A DNA stretch of 43,814 nt, taken from Deltaproteobacteria bacterium. GTDB lineage: Bacteria > Desulfobacterota > Binatia > UTPRO1. The DNA lies in the NCBI GenBank assembly GCA_016200545.1, contig JACQEO010000025.1, positions 1 through 43,814 of the forward strand, in the 5' to 3' direction. Under the pieces are notes generated by a model. That model had not been told where the DNA came from, searched no databases, and saw nothing but the letters and a program-made list of their open reading frames with translations. Positions 16,618 to 24,160 of this stretch are shown here, one piece after another; positions within the stretch are counted from its first letter, which is position 1, and each line of letters opens with the position of its first letter. The position numbers and the translations under genes are program-made.

Positions 16618-16660
16618 GAGCCTTCGACCGGGGTCGAATCGTGACGTCCAGTGTGGGGAA
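16618..16660. repeat. degenerate third copy of the attachment repeat
   Basis: GAG, CGACCGGGGTCGAA (16625-16638), GACGTCCAG (16643-16651) and GGGGAA line up in order with the 45-bp att repeat but with many substitutions. The position, about 190 bp from the intact copy, suggests an older att site from an earlier or tandem insertion. The rest of 16505-16853 shows no gene I would support. Confidence 0.5.
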
Positions 16661-16850
16661 CTGACGAAGGAACTCTCCGATCCATCAGCGCGATTTGAGA
16701 TCGTCCGCGATGCCGCGATCTTGGCGAGTGTTTCGGTTCCAGTTGGCTTCCGCGCCTTTCGCATTGCTTCGATTCTCAACCGGCACCGCTGGAGGTCAAA
16801 GCTGGAAAGGCGCGACAACCCCTGCGCAATCGCTTGATTTCACAGGGGAA

Positions 16851-16925
<75 letters not shown>

Positions 16926-16978
16926 GTGGGCTCAGTCGTAGCGAACATGCCGCGTGCTGACAAGCGACTTCGCGCCCC

Positions 16979-17812
16979 TCAGGTGCGCGCGGCCTGGCGC
17001 TTCCGATAGGTTTCCTTCGCCTCTTTCCCGCGGCGCTCCATGATCGGGAAGAGGAGCTTCCGCATCGCGGGGAAGAGATAGGCGGCGGTGGCGAGATACC
17101 CCGTTATCTGCGGGATCGTTCGCTCGAGGACGCCGTCAGCGGCACAGTCGAGGACGGCGCGGGCAATGTCCTCGGCGGTGCTCATGGGCTGCGCGAAGAC
17201 GAGGTCGGGGACGTCGTCGAGGTTCTCCATGATGAAGCCGGTGTCGACGGGGCCGGGCGAGACGGCGGAGACGGTGATGCCGGAGCCCTCGAGCTCCTCG
17301 ACGAGGGCGAAGGTGAAGGCACGGAGACCGAACTTCGTGGCGGAGTAGACGGCCTCGTGGCCGACGGGGATGCGGCCGGCGATCGAGGCGACGTTGACGA
17401 TGGCGCCGCGGCCGCGCTTGCGGAGATAAGGGAGCGCGAGACGCGTCAGCATGATCGGTGCGACGAGGTTCACCTGCACGACGCCGGCGAGCTCGGCGGC
17501 GCTGTACCGCTCGATGGGGCCGCGCTTGTTGGTGCCGGCGTTGTTGACGAGGACGTCGATGCCACCGAGCTGCTCGGCGGCGCGTGCGAGGAGGCGCTCG
17601 CATGCTTCGCGGTCGGCGACGTCGGTCGAGACCGCGTGCGCGCGGCCGCCGGCGGCGGTGATCTCGCGCACGATCTGGTCGAGCGCGGTCTGGCTGCGCG
17701 CGGCGAGGACCACCGTGGCGCCCTCCGCGGCGAACATCCGCGTGGCGGCGGCGCCGATGCCGGCGGAGGCGCCGGTGATGACGACGACCTTCTGTTCAAA
17801 GCGATTGGCCAT
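16979..17812 (-). CDS. SDR family NAD(P)-dependent oxidoreductase
   Basis: This classical short-chain dehydrogenase of about 277 aa has the cofactor loop VITGASAGIGAAATRMF (about 11-27), the VNNAGTN motif, the catalytic Ser in NVASIAG and the YSATKFGLRAF active site (Y-x-x-x-K). SPGPVDTGF follows, as usual. The C-terminus adds a hydrophobic stretch (TGYLATAAYLFPAMRKLLFP) and a basic tail, which is common in SDRs of unknown lipid or ketone substrates and may associate with membrane. I chose the ATG at 17812 (MANRFEQK) because the frame upstream is short and not conserved. It is transcribed divergently from gmhA, with the shared 75-bp gap holding the gmhA promoter. Confidence 0.88.
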   Translation of the reverse strand: MANRFEQKVVVITGASAGIGAAATRMFAAEGATVVLAARSQTALDQIVREITAAGGRAHAVSTDVADREACERLLARAAEQLGGIDVLVNNAGTNKRGPIERYSAAELAGVVQVNLVAPIMLTRLALPYLRKRGRGAIVNVASIAGRIPVGHEAVYSATKFGLRAFTFALVEELEGSGITVSAVSPGPVDTGFIMENLDDVPDLVFAQPMSTAEDIARAVLDCAADGVLERTIPQITGYLATAAYLFPAMRKLLFPIMERRGKEAKETYRKRQAART

Positions 17813-17864
17813 GCCGGCCCTGCTACGGGGTACCACCGCGAAGTGTCAAGTCGGCGGGCGTGCC

Positions 17865-17893
17865 TTGACCTGCCGCCCGCAATTCTCTTGAAT
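17865..17893 (+). promoter_or_regulatory. putative promoter of the gmhA operon
   Basis: TTGACC (17865-17870) and TTGAAT (17888-17893) are exactly 17 bp apart. The transcript would start near 17900, within the hairpin GGCGGA-TTTG-TCCGCC (17896-17911). If real, the TTG at 17888 cannot be the start codon and translation begins at 17903 or later. Confidence 0.4.
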
Positions 17894-18499
17894 GCGGCGG
17901 ATTTGTCCGCCACCACCGATACCATTCGACGTGCCTTCGCGGACAGCATCACCGCGAAGCGGGCGTTTCTGCGTGAGCACGCTGCGACGTTGGCGCGGGT
18001 GGCGGATCTCGTGGTCGAGCGTTTCACGGCGGGCGGCAAGCTCCTCCTCTTCGGAAACGGCGGCAGCGCCGCCGACGCGCAGCACATCGCGGCGGAGTTC
18101 GTGAACCGTTTCGTGATCGAGCGGCCGCCGCTGCCGGCGATCGCGCTCACGACCGACACCTCGGCTCTCACCTCGATCGCCAACGACTACGGCTACGCCG
18201 AGGTGTTCGTGAAGCAGGTCCGTGCCCTCGGGCGCAGCGGCGACGTCGCGATCGCGATCTCGACGAGCGGCACGTCGCTGAGCGTGGTGCGCGCGGTCGA
18301 CGTCTGCGCGAAGCTGCGGATCCACACCGTCGGGCTCACCGGCGGCGACGGCGGGAAGCTGCGCGGTAAGGTCGATCACCTCCTCAACGTTTCGGCGAGC
18401 CGCTCGACGGCGCGCATCCAAGAGACGCACATCCTGGCCGGGCACGTGCTCTGCCAGCTCGTCGACGAGAAACTCCATGGCACGAAGCAACGGCACTAA
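17888..18499 (+). CDS. gmhA: sedoheptulose-7-phosphate isomerase (SIS domain)
   Basis: GmhA makes D-glycero-D-manno-heptose 7-phosphate for the LPS core. The SIS-domain protein shows FAD-SITAKRAFL, the sugar-phosphate loop KLLLFGNGGSAADAQHIAAE, FVNRFVIERPPLPAIAL, IAISTSGTSLSVVRAV and the C-terminal ARIQETHILAGHVLCQLVDE with the active-site Glu and His. No ATG is available near the expected N-terminus; TTG at 17888 gives 203 aa and TTG at 17903 gives 198 aa, against about 192-200 for the family. The start is therefore uncertain. It overlaps the next gene by 23 bp, suggesting one operon. Its presence supports an outer membrane with heptose-containing LPS. Confidence 0.88.
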   Translation: MNAADLSATTDTIRRAFADSITAKRAFLREHAATLARVADLVVERFTAGGKLLLFGNGGSAADAQHIAAEFVNRFVIERPPLPAIALTTDTSALTSIANDYGYAEVFVKQVRALGRSGDVAIAISTSGTSLSVVRAVDVCAKLRIHTVGLTGGDGGKLRGKVDHLLNVSASRSTARIQETHILAGHVLCQLVDEKLHGTKQRH

Positions 18500-19565
18500 G
18501 GGGCGTGGACGCACATCGGGCGGGAACGGTCCGGGCGCACCCGGGCGCGAAGCGCGGCCTCGTGCGTCGGCGGCGGCGCCGGAATCCGCGCGCCCAAGCC
18601 GCAAGGGCATCACCGCGCGGACGCCGTCGCCGCCGCTCGACCTGAGCAAGATCCGTCGCTACCGCCTGGCGTCGCGAAAGAGTCTCGTCGCTCACGGCGC
18701 GCTCGGGCGCGCGGTACGCGCCGGGACGAGCTTCGGGCGCTTCTTCCAGGGGCTGCCGGAGCTGCTCGCCGGTCGCGAGCTGCGCGCGGCGGTGATGGCG
18801 ATCGCCGAGGCGCGGCGCGCGCGCCGCGGCGTCGTCCTCGGGATGGGCGCGCATCCGATCAAGGTCGGCCTCTCGCCGGTCATCATCGATCTCATGGAGC
18901 GCGGGGTCCTCACGGCGGTCGCGATGAACGGCGCGTGCCTGGTGCACGACTTCGAGCTCGCATACGCGGGGAGCACGTCGGAAGACGTCGGGCCGGGCCT
19001 GCGCGATGGCAGCTTCGGCATGGCGGAGGAGACGGGACGTTTCTTGAACCTCGCGATCCGCGAGGCGGCGCCGACTGGCGCCGGCCTCGGCGAGGGCCTC
19101 GGGCGCGTCCTCGCGGGGACGAAGCTCAAGTATCGGAAGCTCAGCATCCTCGCCGCCGGCGACCGGCTCGGCGTGCCGGTGACGGTGCACGTCGCGATCG
19201 GAACCGACATCATCCACATGCATCCCGAGGCCGACGGCGCCGCGATCGGCGCGACGACGCTCCGCGACTTCCACCACCTCGCAGCGACGGTCGCGAGGCT
19301 CGATCGCGGCGTCTTCGTGAACCTCGGCTCGGCGGTCGTGATCCCGGAGGTCTTCGTCAAGGCACTGAACATCGCGCGCAATTTGGGAAACAAGGTCGGC
19401 GACCTGACGACGATCGACATGGACTTCATCCGCCACTACCGACCGGGCGTGAACGTGCTCCGTCGCCCGACGGAAGACGGCGGCCGTCCGATCCAGCTCA
19501 CCGGCCACCACGAGATCATGTTCCCGCTCCTCTTCGCCGCGGTGCTGGAGGAGCTCGGGGGCTGA
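18477..19565 (+). CDS. conserved protein of unknown function downstream of gmhA
   Basis: The 362-residue protein has a low-complexity basic start (1-50) and then a well-ordered domain: GVVLGMGAHPIKVGLSPVII, AMNGACLVHDFELAYAGST and SEDVGPGLRDGSFGMAEETG. Later blocks are VTVHVAIGTDIIHMHPEADG and VFVNLGSAVVIPEVFVKALN. Repeated Gly-rich turns after strands suggest a Rossmann-like nucleotide-binding fold, perhaps of the deoxyhypusine-synthase type, but I cannot name a reaction. I recall similar proteins beside gmhA in Geobacter-like genomes. The ATG at 18477 overlaps gmhA; the conserved part begins only near LSKIRRYRLASRKSLV, so a later start is possible. Confidence 0.7.
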   Translation: MARSNGTKGRGRTSGGNGPGAPGREARPRASAAAPESARPSRKGITARTPSPPLDLSKIRRYRLASRKSLVAHGALGRAVRAGTSFGRFFQGLPELLAGRELRAAVMAIAEARRARRGVVLGMGAHPIKVGLSPVIIDLMERGVLTAVAMNGACLVHDFELAYAGSTSEDVGPGLRDGSFGMAEETGRFLNLAIREAAPTGAGLGEGLGRVLAGTKLKYRKLSILAAGDRLGVPVTVHVAIGTDIIHMHPEADGAAIGATTLRDFHHLAATVARLDRGVFVNLGSAVVIPEVFVKALNIARNLGNKVGDLTTIDMDFIRHYRPGVNVLRRPTEDGGRPIQLTGHHEIMFPLLFAAVLEELGG

Positions 19566-19595
19566 CGGCGCCTCGGCGTCGCATTCCGTGCCGCG

Positions 19596-20411
19596 ATGTC
19601 TCGCATCGTCACGCTGACGACGGATTTCGGGACGAGCGACGCCTTCGTCGGCGTCATGAAGGGCGTGATCCTCGGGATCGCCCCCGAGGCGCGTATCGTC
19701 GACCTCACCCACGAGGTGCCGCCACAGGACGTACGTGCCGGCGCCTACCTCTTGTGCGGCGCCGTGCCGTACTTCCCGTCGGGCACGATTCACGTCGCGG
19801 TCGTCGACCCCGGCGTCGGCAGCGCGCGCCGTGCGCTCGTCGTCGCGACGCGGACGGCGCTCTTCGTCGCGCCGGACAACGGCCTCGTGAGCCTCGTCGC
19901 GCCGCACGCCGCCGTGCGCGGCATCTGGGACGTCTCGCGCTCGCGCTCGCGGCTGCGCACCGTGAGCCGCACGTTTCACGGGCGCGACGTCTTCGCGCCG
20001 ATCGCCGCCGCGCTCGCGTGCGGCGCGGCGCCGGCCGGGCTCGGAGCGCGGGTCCGTCGCATGGAACGGCTCGCGCCGGCGCGCCTGCGCCGCGAACGGA
20101 CGCGCACCCTCGGCGAGGTCATCTGGGTCGATCGCTTCGGCAACCTCGTCACCAACGTCGGCGCCGCGGACGCGCCGGGAGCGCGGCGCGACGGCGCCGC
20201 GGCTCGTCGCACCTTCCGCGCGCGCGCCCTTTCCGTTACGATTGGCACACATGTCCTCCCCCTCCTCGACTCCTACGCCGACGTGCCGCAGGGCCATGCG
20301 GTCGCCCTCGTGAACAGCAACGATCTGGTCGAGATCGCCGTCAACCAAGGCTCGGCCGCGGCCTCCCTCGGTCTCGGTCGCGGCGCGCGCGTGATCGTCA
20401 GGCGCGACTGA
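19596..20411 (+). CDS. SAM hydroxide adenosyltransferase (DUF62 / SAM hydrolase)
   Basis: This 271-residue protein belongs to the family that splits S-adenosylmethionine to adenosine and methionine with hydroxide, relatives of fluorinase and chlorinase. It reads MSRIVTLTTDFGTSDAFVGV, IVDLTHEVPPQDVRAGAYLL, IHVAVVDPGVGSARRALVV, FVAPDNGLVSLV and FHGRDVFAPIAAALACG. The C-terminal domain has VIWVDRFGNLVTNV and ends VNQGSAAASLGLGRGARVIV. The D-F-G-T-x-D start and HGRD are typical. It follows the DHS-like protein after 30 bp and precedes a membrane protease by 1 bp. The physiological role of the family is poorly known. Confidence 0.88.
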   Translation: MSRIVTLTTDFGTSDAFVGVMKGVILGIAPEARIVDLTHEVPPQDVRAGAYLLCGAVPYFPSGTIHVAVVDPGVGSARRALVVATRTALFVAPDNGLVSLVAPHAAVRGIWDVSRSRSRLRTVSRTFHGRDVFAPIAAALACGAAPAGLGARVRRMERLAPARLRRERTRTLGEVIWVDRFGNLVTNVGAADAPGARRDGAAARRTFRARALSVTIGTHVLPLLDSYADVPQGHAVALVNSNDLVEIAVNQGSAAASLGLGRGARVIVRRD

Positions 20412-20412
20412 G

Positions 20413-21342
20413 ATGCAGGGGCCGTACTACCCGGACGGGATGGAGCTATCCGGCGCGGCCGAGTACGAGCGCTGGCTCGCGGCGAACCGGCGCTCGACGC
20501 GGATCGGCGGGCTACGCCCGATCCATGTCCTTCTCTTCCTCGCGACGCTCCTCACCACGACGCTCGCCGGCACTTTCCAAGCGGGCGTGAACCCGTTCGC
20601 CGATCCGCGCCTCCTCGCCCGTGGACTGCCGTTCTCGGTGACGCTGATGGGGATTCTCCTCATCCACGAGATGGGGCACTTCGCGATGTCGCGCTGGCAC
20701 GGCGTCGAGGCGACGCCGCCGTACTTCATCCCCGGGCCGCCATTTCTGATCGGCACCTTCGGCGCCTTCATCCGCATGCGGACGCCGACGAGCCGGCCGG
20801 CGCTCTTCGACGTCGGCGCCGCCGGCCCGTGGGCGGGCTTTCTGGTCGCAATCCCCGCCGTGCTTTACGGCCTCGCGCACTCCGAGGTGCGGCCGCTCGT
20901 CGCCCCGGAGTTGGGCGGCATCTCGCTCGGCAACTCGGTGGTGTTCGGTTTCCTCGCGCGGCTCGCGCTCGGCGTCTCGCCGCAGGATGTGACGATCGTG
21001 CTCCACCCGGTCGCACTCGCGGGGTGGTTCGGCCTTTTCGTGACGTTCCTGAATCTCCTCCCGGTAGGGCAGCTCGACGGCGGCCACGTCGTCTACGCGC
21101 TGCTCGGACGGGCGCATCGTTGGGTGGCGCGGATCAGCCTCGGCATGATCCTCGTCCTGGCAATGCTCGGATGGAAGGGCTGGGTTCTGTGGGCGGTCCT
21201 GGTGGTGCTGATCGGGCTCGATCACCCGCCGACGCTCGACGATCGCCCGCTCGATCGGCGTCGCCGCATCGCCGCGTGGCTCACGATCGCGCTCTTCTTC
21301 GCCACGTTCATGGCGGTGCCGATCCAGGTCGTCGGCGGCTGA
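20413..21342 (+). CDS. site-2 protease family (M50) membrane metalloprotease
   Basis: The 309-residue protein carries a zinc motif ILLIHEMGHFAMSRWHGV (HExxH at about 85-89) within a hydrophobic helix, then PPYFIPGPPFLIGTFGAFIR, and the second motif LNLLPVGQLDGGHVVYALLG (LDG near 220). Several more hydrophobic helices follow, and a soluble N-terminal segment (1-35) precedes the first. The layout without a PDZ domain fits EGY1-like or archaeal-type S2P homologues rather than RseP. It begins one base after the SAM hydrolase stop. Its substrate is unknown; an anti-sigma factor or lipoprotein remnant is possible. Confidence 0.87.
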   Translation: MQGPYYPDGMELSGAAEYERWLAANRRSTRIGGLRPIHVLLFLATLLTTTLAGTFQAGVNPFADPRLLARGLPFSVTLMGILLIHEMGHFAMSRWHGVEATPPYFIPGPPFLIGTFGAFIRMRTPTSRPALFDVGAAGPWAGFLVAIPAVLYGLAHSEVRPLVAPELGGISLGNSVVFGFLARLALGVSPQDVTIVLHPVALAGWFGLFVTFLNLLPVGQLDGGHVVYALLGRAHRWVARISLGMILVLAMLGWKGWVLWAVLVVLIGLDHPPTLDDRPLDRRRRIAAWLTIALFFATFMAVPIQVVGG

Positions 21343-21350
21343 GCGCGCCC

Positions 21351-22160
21351 GTGCGACGTCCCCTGATCGGCATCTCGAGCTACGGTCGTGCCGGCAAGCG
21401 CCGGAGCTTCTCGTTGCCCGGCGACTACGTGGACGCCGTGCGCCGCGCCGGCGGCGTACCGCTCGTCCTTCCCGCCGTCGAAGGCGAGATCCCCGAGGCA
21501 CTCGAGGCGATCCACGGCCTCATTCTCTCCGGCGGTGGTGACGTCGATCCATCGCATTACGGGGGTACGCCCCACCGCTCGAACTACGGCATCTCGCTCG
21601 AACGCGACGGTTTCGAGCTGGCGCTCGCCGGCGCCGCGATCACTCGCCCCGAGCTGCCGCTGCTCTGCATCTGCCGCGGCATGCAAGTATTGAACATCGC
21701 GCTCGGCGGCGACCTCGTCGCGCACATTCCGGATCACTACGGCAACGAGGTCCTGCACCGGCATCCCGAGCGGCGGCCCGTCGAGCATGCCGTGCGCGTC
21801 GAGCCGACGAGCCAGGTCGCGCGCATCCTCGGCACCACGGAGCTGCCGGTGCGCTCCTGGCATCACCAGGCCGTCGGGCGCCTCGGTCGCGGCTTACGTG
21901 CCGTCGCGTGGGCGTCGGATGGCGTCGTCGAGGCCGTCGAGTCCGACCATCATCCGTTCACGGTCGCGGTGCAGTGGCACCCGGAGGTCGGCGCGCTCTC
22001 GGACGCGCGCCACCTGCGCCTCTTCGAGGCGCTCGTCGAGTCCGCGGGCGGCGCTCGCACCGGAGCCGCTACGACGTGGGAGCCGGACTCGGGCCCGCCG
22101 CCTGCGGAGCGGGCACGTAAGACATCCCGTCGTACGACGGGAACTGGCGGCGCGCGATGA
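21351..22160 (+). CDS. class I glutamine amidotransferase-like gamma-glutamyl hydrolase (peptidase C26)
   Basis: Of PuuD type, it likely hydrolyses gamma-glutamyl bonds. The 269-residue product starts at a GTG with VRRPLIGISSYGRAGKR and has LILSGGGDVDPSHYGG, the nucleophile in LLCICRGMQVLNIALGG (Cys near 106) and the catalytic His in VAVQWHPEVG (about 208). SWHHQAVGRLG is also typical. After residue 235 a low-complexity tail (EPDSGPPPAERARKTSRR) lies outside the fold; its coding DNA overlaps a possible minus-strand small gene, so part of the tail may be an accident of a missing stop. The GTG lies 8 bp after the protease gene. Confidence 0.88.
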   Translation: MRRPLIGISSYGRAGKRRSFSLPGDYVDAVRRAGGVPLVLPAVEGEIPEALEAIHGLILSGGGDVDPSHYGGTPHRSNYGISLERDGFELALAGAAITRPELPLLCICRGMQVLNIALGGDLVAHIPDHYGNEVLHRHPERRPVEHAVRVEPTSQVARILGTTELPVRSWHHQAVGRLGRGLRAVAWASDGVVEAVESDHHPFTVAVQWHPEVGALSDARHLRLFEALVESAGGARTGAATTWEPDSGPPPAERARKTSRRTTGTGGAR

Positions 22161-22236
22161 GGAGGAGCGCCGCGAGGACGACGATGGCAAGGACCAGATC
22201 GAAAAGCCGCACTCCCCACCCCTCTGCACCGAGCAT
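22069..22236 (-). CDS. possible small single-pass membrane protein
   Basis: A 55-residue minus-strand frame begins MLGAEGWGVRLFDLVLAIVV, then LAALLLIARRQFPSYDGMSY and a Pro/Ala-rich end. It looks like an N-in or N-out membrane anchor with one hydrophobic helix (about 11-27) and a short tail. It overlaps the 3' tail of the gatase gene by 92 bp. The hydrophobic helix is not expected by chance in such GC-rich DNA, but no family is recognised and no ribosome site is strong. Confidence 0.35.
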   Translation of the reverse strand: MLGAEGWGVRLFDLVLAIVVLAALLLIARRQFPSYDGMSYVPAPQAAGPSPAPTS

Positions 22237-22273
22237 GCCTCCGCACCGGGCGGCGGCACTATAGAATGCCCCC

Positions 22274-23089
22274 GTGCGATCCGGCAACGGCGAGACCGAC
22301 GACGTCTCCGAGCTCGGCGCGGACGCCGCGCCAGCGGCGACGTGCTGGCGCGTCTCCGAGTGGGACGCGATCCCGCAGCTGGTCCACGGCTTCCTCGGCC
22401 GTGCGCACGGCCTCGGCCCTGGCGCCTTCGACCTCGACCTAATTCGCGCCCGCCTGATCGACGCCGGCGAGACACCGCTTCTCGTCCTCGCCGCACGCCA
22501 GGTACACGCCGCCGCCGTGCTCTCGCCGGAGGACCCGGCATGGGCCGGTCTCGACTGGCACGATCCGGCGGAGCGGCTGCCGGCGGGTGACGCGCTCGTC
22601 ACTGCGTCGGCCGACGTGATCCTGACGATCCGCACCGCTGACTGCGTCCCGATCCTCCTCGTCGCGCCCGGCGCGCGCGCCGTCGCCGCCGTCCATGCGG
22701 GATGGCGCGGCCTTCTCGCCGGCGTCGTCGAGCGGAGCGTCGCGGCGCTCGGCGAGCGCTACGGAGCGCGGCCCGCGACGATCGAGGCGGCGCTCGGCCC
22801 CGCGATCGGCGCCTGCTGCTACGAGTTCGGCGCCGAACATCAGCAGCGATTCGTCGCGCGCTACGGCGCCACCGCAGCGACCGCGTGGCGCCCGGGGTCG
22901 TCGGAACGCGGCCACCTCGACGTGCGGAGCCTCGCCGCGCTCGCGCTCAGGACGGCGGGGCTCAACCCGAGAGCGATCCGGACGCTCGGACCGTGTACCG
23001 CCGAGCATCTCGAGACGCTGCACTCGTACCGCCGCGACGGCGCCCGCGCCGGTCGACAGCTAAGCTACATAGGCTGGCGCGCCGACTGA
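22274..23089 (+). CDS. pgeF: peptidoglycan-editing/purine nucleoside phosphorylase PgeF (YfiH, laccase domain)
   Basis: This 271-residue protein has the zinc/copper-site motifs of the multi-copper polyphenol oxidoreductase-like family: ARQVHAAAV, TIRTADCVPILLV, VAAVHAGWRGLLAGVV and GPAIGACCYEFG. YfiH homologues in E. coli edit peptidoglycan precursors, and others act as purine nucleoside phosphorylase or adenosine deaminase. The N-terminal 25 residues are unusual and low in conservation. The start is a GTG at 22274. It is the last gene of the cluster from gmhA onward; a weak hairpin (GCGACC 23125-23130/GGTCGC 23144-23149) follows. Confidence 0.87.
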   Translation: MRSGNGETDDVSELGADAAPAATCWRVSEWDAIPQLVHGFLGRAHGLGPGAFDLDLIRARLIDAGETPLLVLAARQVHAAAVLSPEDPAWAGLDWHDPAERLPAGDALVTASADVILTIRTADCVPILLVAPGARAVAAVHAGWRGLLAGVVERSVAALGERYGARPATIEAALGPAIGACCYEFGAEHQQRFVARYGATAATAWRPGSSERGHLDVRSLAALALRTAGLNPRAIRTLGPCTAEHLETLHSYRRDGARAGRQLSYIGWRAD

Positions 23090-23175
23090 GGTGCTAGTCC
23101 CGCGAGGTGCCATCCCGCAGGGGAGCGACCTGGATTCACTCCGGGTCGCGACGCCCATCGCGAGCGCCAGCGAGC

Positions 23176-23211
23176 GGGGGCGAAATCAATTGTCCGGGGG
23201 CAAAATCAATT
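23176..23211. repeat. tandem 16-bp repeat in an AT-rich spot
   Basis: GGGGGCGAAATCAATT (23176-23191) and GGGGGCAAAATCAATT (23196-23211) differ at one base and are separated by 4 bp. A third, shorter AAATCAAC follows at the stop of the E2-type gene. The patch is conspicuously AT-rich for this genome and lies between convergent genes. Confidence 0.5.
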
Positions 23212-23217
23212 ACCAAA

Positions 23218-24108
23218 TCAACTATCAAGCCGTGGGCGGGCCCGTAGACCCGTCGGCATCTTGGTCACGGTCGCGGTGCCGGCGATCGGGCCGAAGACCT
23301 GCTCCGGATCCTCGACGACCTGGCGGATCACGGCGGCCATCGCCGTGCCCTGCGCACCGTCGATCATGCGGTGATCGAAGGTGCAGCCGAGCGTCACGAC
23401 CGAGCGCACGACCACCTGATCGTCCTCGACAACCGGCTTCCGCTGCACCTGACCGATCAGCACCACGATCGGCACGCGGCTGATCGGCACCAGCGGCGCG
23501 AGCGCGAAGCTCATGCCGAAGCCCTCGAAGTTGCCGATGTTGGAGACCATGGCGCTGCCAAACTGATCGGGCTCGACGCCGAAGCGCGAAAGGTCGAGCT
23601 GTCGGTCGTAGATCAGGTACTCGAGGAAGCGCACGACGCGGCCGAGCAGGAAGCTCGGCAGCCGTTGCACCATGCCTTTGGTGCGCTCGACGCCCGCATC
23701 GTTATGCTGGCGGACGCGTTCGGCGCGGGCGGCGATCTCGCCGGCGATCTCCGGGATGCTCTTCTGATCGATACTGCAGATCTTCGTGCCGGAGAGGTCG
23801 CGCCCGCCTTCGGTCGCGACCTGAACGAAAATGTCGACACCCGAGCGCACTTGGACGCGCCCGCCCGAGATGATGCCGTTGCAGTCGGGATTGCGCTCGA
23901 TCGCGATCCCGAGGCCCTTGGTGACGAGGTGCGTGAGCCGGACCTTCGTCCCGGTGCGCTCACTCAGCGCCTCGAGGTAGGGGAGGGCGCGATCGACGAC
24001 GAGCTCCATCACGCCGTAGACGGTCGGATCCTGCGGTCGAGCCCATACGTGCGGCGCCAGGCGGCGCCAGCTCGAACTGCGCTCGAGTGGTCGAAAGGTA
24101 CGCGGCAT
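23218..24108 (-). CDS. 2-oxo acid dehydrogenase E2-type acyltransferase, catalytic domain only
   Basis: The 296-residue protein matches the E2/CAT catalytic domain: VRLTHLVTKGLGIAIERNPD, CNGIISGGRVQVRSGVDIFV, and near the end the active-site TLGCTFDHRMIDGAQG (DHRxxDG, His near 242). Between them is ALAPLVPISRVPIVVLIGQV. It lacks the lipoyl and E1/E3-binding domains of true E2 subunits, and no dehydrogenase genes adjoin it. It may be a free acyltransferase using a CoA thioester. A ribosome site AAGGGGA precedes the ATG. It is 52 bp downstream of otsA on the same strand. Confidence 0.85.
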   Translation of the reverse strand: MPRTFRPLERSSSWRRLAPHVWARPQDPTVYGVMELVVDRALPYLEALSERTGTKVRLTHLVTKGLGIAIERNPDCNGIISGGRVQVRSGVDIFVQVATEGGRDLSGTKICSIDQKSIPEIAGEIAARAERVRQHNDAGVERTKGMVQRLPSFLLGRVVRFLEYLIYDRQLDLSRFGVEPDQFGSAMVSNIGNFEGFGMSFALAPLVPISRVPIVVLIGQVQRKPVVEDDQVVVRSVVTLGCTFDHRMIDGAQGTAMAAVIRQVVEDPEQVFGPIAGTATVTKMPTGLRARPRLDS

Positions 24109-24160
24109 CCTGTCCCCTTTTCGCGAATGGCCGGATTCTAGGTGCAGGGTCGTCGCTTGT

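Noticed and set aside
11605..16850. An integrase, excisionase or tyrosine recombinase for the island
   Set aside because: No R-H-R-Y pattern or recombinase-like frame was found on either strand.
18500..20348. Very long minus-strand frame (within 18384-20348) rich in Arg, Asp and Glu
   Set aside because: Antisense to three recognisable genes, low-complexity composition, no motif.
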